From Siphonodentalium dalli (lineage: Eukaryota > Mollusca > Scaphopoda > Gadilida > Siphonodentaliidae): 64,000 nucleotides of DNA. Positions within the stretch are counted from its first letter, which is position 1. Each line of letters starts with the position of its first letter. The translations under genes and the position numbers were made by a program. The stretch lies in contig CP136063.1 in assembly GCA_032622095.1 (NCBI GenBank), forward strand, positions 82,811,980 through 82,875,979, given 5' to 3'. The notes under the pieces were generated by a model. It was not told the DNA's origin and ran no database searches. It was given only the letters and a program-made list of their open reading frames with translations. This document shows positions 24,401 through 36,400 of this stretch, piece after piece.

Positions 24401-27400
24401 TGTGCCCCAGATGATGCCCATAGAGAAATAGAAAACAAGCTGAAATCCTAGAAAGATTTTCCCCGTTATGGCTCCCAGAATGCAACAGAATTAAAACTAA
24501 AAATTTATTTTCAATATCTTAAGATGTGGGCTTTTAAACTGGGTACTCAACCCCAAGTCGCGTGATGATACTGACCCCCTTTAACGGGTTCATGTGTACG
24601 ATCTGATCATTTTTATTAGCTGGAGATGGTTATTTTGATTGAAATTTTATTGGTAACTTGACATGTATCACAACAAACAGTGACGGTGACAAATTCAGCC
24701 ATATTAATGGGCTCATGGGTATACGATCTGATTATATTATGGTATAGAATACGTGCCGATGGTAGTTTTATAGTGTCAAATCGGATGGGTCATTTTTTAA
24801 AAGGCCCACTTAATTTTCGAAACCCCAGATCACATATATAAAATATATGCCATATATACTATTTAAAGGGGTACTGTACCCCAATTTCAATAAATTCCCG
24901 GTGACAATAACGATCTAATATCAATATTATATTTTAAAATAACTAATTTGAGTCGACGATGTCTACTGAAAACGTTCAGGTTAACAGGCTATCACAAAAG
25001 TAAAATTTAATTATTTAATATAAATTCATTTATGGCTGGAGTCATAAAATGGAGAATTATGCCAGTACGAGTTACCGTTCTTGAAATAGTATCTGTTGCG
25101 TGTCTTTTATCGACGGCCGTTCGCGAACATTATTGAGTTGCACACATAACATGTTACCTGCAAAAGAAATTTGGAAACCGATTCGGAAAAAGGAGAAAGA
25201 AACAAGAGTCATGAAGCGTCAAGTATTTTTATACGGAGTGAGATTGTTCGATGGAAGAGATTGGATGCATCAATTGAAGCTGTGAACAATGAACTTCCTG
25301 TTCTTCCTGCGACCCGAGTCTTCTCCGGTGAAGGTCAAAAACATGGCGCGTAGTTTGAAATCGTAATATTTTTGTTTCCAAGATCAATATTTTCTTCGCT
25401 AAATTAGGTTTATACGAAACTCATATAACACGAACACAATCTAACTTGAAAGTTATTTCAATGGGAGTAAATAAAAAAAATTGTCTATCCCTGTGTACAG
25501 TACCCCTTTAAAAGAGGAAGCTCAAAAACATTGTATTATCAACTTATCCGGTGTAATAAACTGTGAACATGTTGAGTTACCGACGTGTTTTGTGCTTTAG
25601 TTTCATCTGGTTTGTTGTGCAAAGGGAATAACTCTATATTTTTAAAGATAGAGTTATTCCCCTTCCATTGAAAATACAATTTTAGTTTGAATCATGTTGC
25701 ATTCGAGGAGCCAAAAACGGGGGAATCTTTTTATGAATTCAGCTGTTTTCTATTTCTCTATGGGCATCTTCTGAGACACAGACGTTTCAAATGGTGATGA
25801 ATTATAGTATTTTAATCATAGTTTGTTATTAAAACCGTATATCAAGGCACTATAAAACAAAATAATCGGTGACTCGAAAATTAAGTGGGCCTTTAGGCAA
25901 AGGGAACAGACAAACGCACGAATGCGTTAATTTGTTGTCTGAACATTCTCGAGCAACATAAGTTGAATATATATTTGTATGTCTATTTCCAGAACATGTT
26001 ATTGGGTCTATTGACAGAAAAGGAGATCGTTGCAGCCAAATCGACGTTCAACTGCCTCGATATCGACCAGGATGGAAGCATAACAGAACAAGAAGCGAAA
26101 ACAGCGTACAGGAAATGGTTCACCATGCTAGAACGCCGACTCAGGTACTCACCTATATAGCGCTACATCTACTTTTATACTCAATAGAATTTATGCAACA
26201 AATGAATGAATTTGAGCCATGGGCTAGTGCAAAATCCACCCATGTGCTCTCTGAACAATGCAAACAGCATGGTAATTATAATGAAAATGAATTTATGGCT
26301 GGAGTCATAAAATAATTTTCATTATAATTACCATGTTGTTTGCATATTTCTTAGAGCACATGTGTGTATTTTGCACTCATCCATGGCTCAATTTCATTCA
26401 TTTGTTGTATATATTATGTTGAGTATAAAATGAGATGGTCCCATAAATAGCCGGATTTAGTGTACAGTACCCCTTTAATGAATAGGGTTTCCTGAAATTT
26501 TGCGAAAATCCTGTGTCAATGCATTTTCTTATATATGCGATATAGCCTCGCATATAGAAGAGAATACACTGGCCTAACAAAATTGCCTTGATCTTGTAAG
26601 CCAGTCCTTTTTCTTATATATGAGGCTCCCTATTGGAGACTCGCATATATAAGAAAATGCTCTTGAACAGGATCTTTAATGCTGCACCAGCGCAGCTCCC
26701 ATCACGAAAGGCTTAAATCTAACATCCGCCAGCAATATCACTCGACTCTGAGAGTCCTTGTAGTAACAGATAACCAGGAGCTTGGCGACAGGGATGTCTG
26801 AGGAGTCTTTAACCCCACCCTTACCAAAACTTTTCAGCAGGTGGGAAAGTCATGCCTAACACAACACTAGTTGGAAATGTCATTCCATAAAATATTCATA
26901 TGTTCGTATAGTTTGATATTTCAACCAATATTTAGTGTGAAATGTGTTGCTTTTGGACGAAAAGTCGAACATTTTCTTACTCTCGGTTAGGCCAAGTCTT
27001 CTCGGTCCACAACATATTTGGGATATGGGTTGGGTTTATGCTGTTTTTGGACCGAGTCCCGCCCGTTATCTATTATATATTTTGGAAGATCTGTGTGTCT
27101 GTGTGTGTGTCTGTGTGTGTGTTCGCGATGAACTCGAAAACGTCCCACCCGATTTCGATGAAACTTGGTATGTGGGGGTATTTTCGGCCGGGGACGAACA
27201 TAGGCCTATTAATTTTCAGATCCGAGGTCAACTTTTCACGTGCCGAGGTCAAATCTGTTTTTACGCTGTGTTACGGGACTTTCATTTGAGTTCGGTGCTT
27301 ATAAATCGATTCGAAACAGCGCGAATAATAAAATGCCAGTCATAATAATGACACTGTGAGAATCTTTCGTGTTTCCTCTTTCCAACGATATATAATGCGT

Positions 27401-30400
27401 ATGTATCCGTTTTAGTTATCTGCCTCAATTATCAAGAAGAAGTGGTACTATCTTCCATCAGGATAAAAACAATGCGTAACTTCTATGACGTCGTTAGAGT
27501 TCATAACGTTAGATCACGTTATCGCTTAACCGGCCGATGCATTTGACTGTTTCAGACGTCTTGGCGATATCTCGGGCACCGATGTTAATTTATCTTTACG
27601 TTGAAACTTGATAATTAATGAGCGTGTGTATATGAGGCGCGTTTATATACTTGAGTGGAAATCAAATCGGGTTAAAAGGTCAAATCGGGTAAAACCGGAT
27701 GGATTTCGACGGGTACTTTTGTCGGGTACTTTTGTTCGGGCAGTGTTTTGGACGGGTCAAATCGTGACCCCACTTGACCTTGGCCTTCAAAATAGACAAT
27801 TCAAGGTCAAACCCCGGACGAAGTCGGGTCACCTTCTAGTACTCTTCTATAACGGACTTTACGCCCATAATCATGGGCGGGGGTTATCTTGCTTGTATTG
27901 CTTGTCTTCGGATTAGGTCGTATTGAAGCTTCGCGTATGTGAACATAGAGTGCAGCCTTTCCCAAGCACGATGGTATCAAACATGCGTATATCAGAGGTC
28001 AAAGTCCAAGTCAAGCAACTGATAACTTAAAGTTCCCAATGGTACCTTGCAGCCTCCATATAATTATGCCATTTATCTGCCAATGGCATAATTGGGAGAG
28101 GCTTGTTGCGTGAATGGAAAGTCAATAAAGAATATTCTCTAAGATTGTACAGCAAGTAGAAATAGCTAGTGCAATTTCTCCATTAGCACCTACTCCAGTT
28201 GTTGGCATCAACGGATTGACTATATGTAGAACTTGTTCAGATCATTAATTAAAATTGGGTCAGAAATATAAAGCGAAATGAACTTGCGATAATGTCGTGC
28301 TTGCATCGGCTCAATTCTAACCATACAAGTGTTGGATTATTGATGAACTATCGCTCGGGCTATGCTCTTCTAACTATCACGCTCCTGCTGATTTCAAGGT
28401 TCGCCCGAGGTGAGAAATTGTGGCAAGCGAACTATCGCCCGGTCTGTAGCCGTCGAACTAAGTTTCCTTATGAACTGTTCAGATAATACGTTCAACAAAA
28501 CAACCCGTATGTTTCGTGTTGGCCTTATATATGGTTTAAACATATTTATTACCAATAAGTATATTACAATACAGATTGGCATTGGGATTGGAAGACAAGT
28601 GCGATCCACTTATGCATAACCCCCTCTCCCAATTACCGTTATAACACTGATATATAATAATTTGGGTTGTCAACACAATAGGTATAACATATTTACAAGT
28701 GTATACATATATCATTGTATATTATTAGAAGTATAGTTTGTTTTGTCTCACCACCCCACCAGTTCTACATAATTTCAATAAGATTATCGAGTAGCTGTTT
28801 TATATATGTGATACATGTACCCCATTGTGCATTGATAACATTTTACAATTTGTATCTTGATGCGAGAGTCTTAATAGAACTTTGTCGGATTTTCCTCTTG
28901 CGTTGTATCTCGTCAGTAATTTTGCACAGCTTTAAAGATATTTTCATTTTCTAATTGTATTAAGTTCGGGTCCCCAAATAGTAATGTTTTAACTGAATAT
29001 ATATATTAAAAGGCAGAATATTATTACGAAGTGAAATTCTTTCTTCAAATTGAAGGTGGCATTCAAAAAAATAGTGGAAAGCGTTTTCTACAGAATGTCC
29101 ACACCTGCATGTAGCAGAGATTGCTATATAATTTTGAAGTTTATCTGCTTGTAAATTACTACATGAAGGATGTTTAATAGTCGTTTGCCATATGAAAAAT
29201 ATGTTGGTGGTTTTAATGGCTTAGTTACTAGTGCTTTTTTGAACCTATCGAGTGGAATGTTTCTTACATTATTTTCATCCAATTTGTTCCAATCCATGAC
29301 GCATGTGGGGAAGAAAGTTTTATCTGTTCTTTTGCAATTAGAAATGGGACGATTTAAATTCGATGCATTTCTCAGTTCGTAATCACATTTATCCTTAACT
29401 TTTGATGGAAGAATCTTATATATTATATATATTATCTGAACATTTCCCACCTATATATATGAATGGGACTCATTCTGCTCTTTTATAATCAGTTCTTATG
29501 TCTGTCGTCTGCTCATATTACACTAACACCCTCCAGATGAATAATATACAGTACCAGTCAGAAGAAGTGGTATATTGAGGCGCGCCTTTATTGCGATATT
29601 GAGCGCGCTTAATTTCGAAAAGGGCGCGATTATAGCGCAATACCAAAAATCTGTCGCGCTTATTATTGCGATATTGAACGCAAACTATTACGATATTAAG
29701 CGCGCTAAATTTCATACAGCCCCGATAGTGTTATATTTATATTAGATAAATACTGTGCATATAGTGTACATATATATAACATTTACAACTATTATTATAT
29801 ACAAATCTAAAACATTGTCTCTATTTACGCAATAAACAATATAGAAGCAATTATTTGATTTAAATGTCACAATTTTGAGCGCAATATTAAGCGCGAAATA
29901 TTGCGATATTAAATGCAAAATATTGCAATAATATCGCAAGTGGTGCGCTTATAAGCATTTCCACATGCAATATTATTGCGATATTGGGAGCTAAAAAAAG
30001 CGCTTAATATACCACTTCTTTTGACTGGTACCATTATATATTTGATCCCTCTTGTCTGTTGCAGCACCGATGGAGTGATCCGTGACCATAGTGTCATACA
30101 GCTACACGTGGATTGTAAAACTCAAATCCTCATGGACGCAGACACAGATAACACAGGGTAAGCATCTGTACAGGAAAATTACACGACATGGTCCAGCCCC
30201 CTCGCTACCCTCATCTGAACACTATACTACAATGTTCAAAAATGATTACTCTCGAAATAGGCTATCTTCATATCAACTGAATCCCAAATGTACATACAAA
30301 AATTGTCCTGACTGCAACGATGTTAATAAGTAGTATAGTATTCGTATAGCAATAACTGGCATTGTATAACAAGAGAGAAGGATAGATAATACATGTGCAT

Positions 30401-33400
30401 CGTCACCCTATCGCAGGAAATACATGAATGTATTATTCGAATGCCTTATCCGACCCATTGGTTAAACAATTATCATGGTTCTCCGCTGGCCTCATCCACA
30501 TATCCATATTCCACATGCTTGTACTTTACATACCATATCACAAACTGAGCGATGAACGGTGAACGACAAACGAATTATACTATTATTTATTAAAAAACAG
30601 ACATTTATATACCAATGTTTAAAGTTAACAAGACAAAACCTAGATAAATTAAAATTATTATTACATGTATAGTTATATTACTTTTCAACGGGGACGGCAG
30701 GTAGACAACCTTCTTGGTTATGCTGTCCCCGATAGATCATTGAATGTTATACTATTACACTGTGTATATAATTGTATATATCATATGAATGAGTTATGAA
30801 TAAATAATCATAGTCATACTACCATCTCGTGCACACAATGTAAGGGAATCTTACTGTTTTTATTTACGACTTGTGTATAATCATGTCTTATTCTGAGAAA
30901 CTGCATGAACTGCCCATGCATATTCATTTGGAAATTGGTCGGATCAAATATAACTGAATATTAACCAACACTGGTCTTGAATAAAAATGTTAGATTTAAT
31001 TACATTTTATATACTTGATGATAGTCGTCAGACCATGGAGTGTATGGGTCTCTATCCGCAGCTATACCTGGAAAACTATCGTCACCCCGTGTGACCAGAT
31101 AATGCAGGAGCAACGGTAATGCAGGAGCAGTTTGAGTTCACTCGCTATGTATAGACAATAGTCTTGAATAAAAATGTTAGATTTAATTACATTATATATA
31201 CGTGATTATAGTGGTCAGACCATGGAGCGTATGGGTCTCTATATCCGCAGCTATACCTGGAAAACTATCGTCACCCCGTGTGACCAGATAATGCAGGAGC
31301 AACGGTAATGCAGGAGCAGTTTGGAGTTCACTCGCGTTATGTGTAGACAATAGTCTTGAATAAAAATGTTAGATTTAATTACATTCTATATACGTGATGA
31401 TAGTGGTCAGACCATGGAGTGTATGTGTCTCTATCCACAGCTATACCTGGAAAACTATCGTCACCCCCGTGTGACCAGATAATGCTGGAGCAACGGTAAT
31501 GCGGGGCAGTTTGGGGTTCACTCGCTATGTATTCACGGTCAGGGGCTATTGCAATTGTAATTAATTTTTATAACTTGTATTCCCTCCCATGTTGCCATAT
31601 ATCTCTGTAATCTCAAATAGTTTGTATTCGTGCTCTTATATATTTTGGTTAAAATAAATATGTTAAATCTAATAAACCGTAGTTTATTAGTTGATTCGAG
31701 TGATACCAACGACATACAGGGATACAGGGTTACACATTTAAGAAATGGTATGCTTTGACACATTAAACATAACTGTTATATTTTGATAGCATGAAGACAT
31801 TTATATGTAGATTTGTTTATGAGATAACTATATATTTATGATTCACTTCGGAACATAATAATCAGGGTGTCAATCTCAATCCCTTAAAGCCAAATCGTCT
31901 TTGCATATCCCCAACTCGAACGGACTGGTGCACACCCTGAATACGCCCTGTTACTAACTCGCGGTCATATTGGATCCACCAGGTCCGGTCCCGTGGTTTT
32001 AGTGCTACGGGTCAAAGTTCTGGAGTAGCATTTCCATATATGGAAGTCATGAATATTCAAAAGCTCCATAAATGGAAATGCTTCTCCGGAACTTTGACAC
32101 CTGATGAATCCAAAATGGCCGCGTCTCTTATCTCTTATCCCATGAAACAACATTTTCTCCGTGGGTTGCCATCGTGAACGTTTCGTCAACCAATCACCAC
32201 CCGCCACAAATTTGAACGGGTGGTTTCTTGAATCTGCAGACATCTCTGTTCGAAGAGGCCACTATATCTTGCCCTGTACATGTATATATCTAAAATATAT
32301 ACATGTCATGTATGTAGCTCAACAAATTGCAATGCCGCGACGAAATCGGTCAATATACATACTAATTGGAATGGACATACATATACAACCAGTTCTCCAT
32401 GCACATGGCAATCCTATTGGGGTATATGGTGGGGTCCGTATAATAGTGATTGGTCAGTTTAGGTATATATCAATACTTCCGAATCATATAAAGCATAAAA
32501 TGGCTATTCCAGAATGTTTCAAGTTGTAAAAAATAAATACAAGCACCGGCAAATAGAATATGCACAGGACACGCACATGGGCGATCCACGACGATATACA
32601 AGCTCCATAGAGATTTCAGTCCCCTACGCATGACTTACCGCTGCCCACACCTACACGTAATGTGAAGAAATGTCGCATTTATTTATTTGAGGTTTTTGTA
32701 TGTTACAATTCATTCTGCATTATTCTGAGAAACTGAACTGTCCATATTCATTGAACATTGTCTAGATCAAGCCAGAATGAATTGTAACTGACAAAACACT
32801 TCAATAAAAAATGTTAGATTTAATTAAGAAAATACACACGTATGCCGGCATGCAGCGTTGGACATCGCGTGGCGAGGGGACTGAACTCTGTTCTGCACCT
32901 TGGTCCATATATCCCGTAGATGTTTCTTCGTAAAACCCCTGTCACACTCAGGCCGGCGCTCTCACTGCGCTGCAAAAGTACCAACATATGAGTAACACGC
33001 AGGAGGAGCGCCGAAAACTGTCGAAAATTGTCAAACTTTTAATCCAAAGTATGCTCCTATTGCGTTCCTACTTTGTCAAGTCTCACGCTCTTAATGCGTT
33101 CAAGTCGCTGTCATTTTGATGCTAGTACGTTCTCAATAAGTTCGCAAAACGTTCTCTGCGCGGGCGCGGAGAGTATAGATAGCGCCTCCTGCGTTCTCCA
33201 GTCCTAGTCAGTTTTTAGGTTGTGGGGAAAATACCCAACACTCCGCAATATATTAGCTGTCCGATTAAACTACTGTCACACTCCGCTGCGATCAGGCCGG
33301 CGCTTGCATTGCGCTGAAAAATAATCAAAGCGCCAAGCAAAGCGCAGTAAGGTATCCAAGAACGTATTGGTGACGCAGTGGACACTGGCCAGGACGGAAG

Positions 33401-36400
33401 AGGGTCCCCGTGATCGCCCCAGAGCGCCAGAGCGCCGCGCTTGTTTTGTGCATGCACAAAACAAGCGCAGAGGTTCGGCGTTCTGACCAGGCGTAGTACC
33501 GTCGCCATGACAGCGCAAAGCGTACTAACAACGCAATGACAACGACTTGAACGCATTAAGAGCGTTTACGACGTGGAGGAAACGCAGTGAGAGCGTGTGA
33601 GAGCGTGAGACTTGACAAAGCAGGAACCCAATGGGTCGTAAAAAAAGCGCGATGAAAACGTGATAAGCGGGATAGGGGCATACACTGTTAAAACAGAACC
33701 GTGAAAATTCACGGTTATTTGCCGGCAATTTGGGGACCGGTTGGACCGTGAATTTTTCACGGTCTTACCGTTAAAAAATTTACAGCCAATCTGTGAATTT
33801 TTCACGGTCTGTCCGTTAAAAAATTTACAGCCAATCCGTGAATTTTTCACGGTCTGTCCGTTCTTCACTTTACAATTGAACCGTAGAATTAAACGGTTAC
33901 GCCGTTAAAAAATTTACAGCAAAACCGTGAATTTTCACGGTCTGCCCATTTATCAGTTACAGTCACACCGTAAAATTCTTAGTAATTAGTCTGTTCATGT
34001 ATTGACTTTTGTGGTCATTAATATAGGCCTGATGATTGAAAATTGAAAATCTATTCCTTATAATTTCAAAGATATTTAGCAATATTGTAAATTCAACTCC
34101 GGACAGACACATGTATTATGGGAAATGCATATGAAACTGGGGGTGGTTTCATACAACCTTAGTAAAGCTGAAAGGGATTTGTATGTATTTCACGAATTAT
34201 CTAACCTGAAAATGCATTAACTTCTGAGATAACTTTCTGTGCACATTTAGCTTAACTGCCACTATGCTAAATCATGCAGTCCAATTTCACTGCTAATATA
34301 CATGTACATGTACCGGTATGTATAGTTTGAGTAAGTATAGAGTGTCAATGAAATCTATTAAATAAAATGCACAGACGGTTATCGCATATACATGTACATG
34401 TAGGTTAGCGCGTTTCCAGGATAGAAAACTCTTTGAAAAAACATACAAAGACAACATCTTTCGCTTAATAGTAAAATGTAAATATTATGTAGACAAATAA
34501 CATTTAATGAACCTAATAAACTGATGAATCAGTGACACAACAGTCAACATATTCCTCTATCCATGTACTTGATTTCTCCATAACAGTATACATGTACATA
34601 TCCAGAAATTTCCATGTCCGGTTGGTCAGCCAATGTATTGGCAACAGTATTTCTTCACAAAAATCCAGTTCATTTGAAAGAACATCCGAAATATCATCGA
34701 ACAACTATTTAAATTAAACACCACCGTCCTGCAACTGTCAACTTTATATATCAGACAGTGCATCAGTTGCCATCGCATGCTTATAGGAAAGCTGGTTGTC
34801 GTCGCTGAGTCTTATATTCGAATATTGGAACTGTCTCGTGTATCAGAATATCTCACTTAAATTTCCACAAATCTTGTAACATTATATTCAGTGAATTTCT
34901 GTGCCAGTTCCTATTGAACATTCTCGATTTATTGGAACCAGCTGACACCAGCAAGACCGGAACAGTCCATAATTCACTAGAATATGTTTGAGATGGTACT
35001 ACATGTATATGTAATAGACCATAATTGTAGATACTAGATTTCATTGAACCAATCAAGGAATATGTTCTTCAGTCACACTCGCGCACACACACCCTAGGCC
35101 TAGTACCAAATCCCGGACATTTCCCCACCGGACATTTCCCCACCCGCACTTGAAATGGCAAAGCGGACATTTCCCCACCCGGACATTTACCCACCGGACA
35201 TTTCCCCACTTTCAAAATATCAAATCGGACATTTCCCCACCGGACATTTACCCACCCGTTGACTGTTACTAGGGGCGTGTGGCGCACACAGCTTATTAAG
35301 TTTGGTCTGAAGGGCCGACATCTGTCGTCGAACTCTCGATGTCAGTCAACGCGGCAGTCTGGTCCTTCTGTAGGCACCGGATTGACAACCATAATCCGGG
35401 CTGGTCATGACCGACAAAAATTTACACATTCATTATTTGAGTTTTTACATATTATTTGATAATTAACTGAGAACGCTCTTTATATCAAATTAAATGTTCA
35501 TTATAGAAATGATCTGTTCTTCAGAAAAAATATCAAATTAATGAATTACAAGGAAATTGAGACTTACCTCGTCATCAGTTGTGACACACCCCTTGCATGA
35601 GAGAGTTTTTCGCTGCGAACACTCCCATCTGATAGACGATTTGTTGATTTTCTTTTTGGTGTATGCATGGCCTTCGAAACACAATTTATCACCACCACGA
35701 TTGTTCTTAATAAGTTCCATGATTGAAGTATTTGAAGATATGATTCCATGATAACTTTGCTAAGGTTATATAGCTGTCTAGAGTTCACTCACTAGAATTC
35801 ATACTATGATCATAATTGTCACAACATTGTTTCAACTGCGTTAATGTCCCAATATCGTAAAAACACTCATTCATGTTTGTCAAAACACTCATTCATGTTT
35901 GTCAAAACACGCTTTCATGTCTGTCAAAACATATCGTAAAAACACTCTTTCATGTTTGTCAAAACATTACATCGGGTGAGTTGACATCGCTTGAGATGGC
36001 CTCACTGATCAGTCAAAACATTCTTTGATGTCCGCATGTTATTAGCAGGGTGGGTAAATGTCCGGTGGGGAAATGTCCGCTTTGATATTTTGAAAGTGGG
36101 GAAATGTCCGGGTGGGGAAATGTCCGCTTTTGAAAGTGGGGAAATGTCCGGTGGGGAAATGTCCGTATACCCCTAGTACCGGTACTGGTACCGTACTTCG
36201 GTTATTACACATCAACTTGAGAAGATTGTACTATCCGTATGTTGTGTCCGATGTTTTTTCGCAGATACTCGGTTGATGCTAACCTGTGCAAGCTCAGTGT
36301 AGCTCCTGAAAGAAAGAATAATTTAATATATTAGTGACTCATTGAATTGCATCCTAATTATGATTGTTATTAGGGTGACATCTTACCTGCCTGCACTTTT

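Larger units (their letters stand above)
35110..36170. mobile_element. TIR element with repeated GGACATTTCCCCACC arms and a FLYWCH exon
   Basis: Left arm about 35114-35260 and right arm about 36048-36166 are inverted copies. Each is made of four to six GGACATTTCCCCACC units with the spacer ACTTTCAAAATATCAAA, flanked by CCTAG / CCCCTAGTACC. About 1.06 kb in all. The interior carries a minus-strand FLYWCH exon and a 23-bp tandem repeat. FLYWCH domains are frequent in MULE-type transposons, so this may be a deleted MULE or a host exon caught between TIRs. Confidence 0.72.

Noticed and set aside
26942-27345. Two overlapping 115-133-aa plus frames
   Set aside because: They read through a dispersed (TG)n-containing repeat in two frames at once; no domain recognised.
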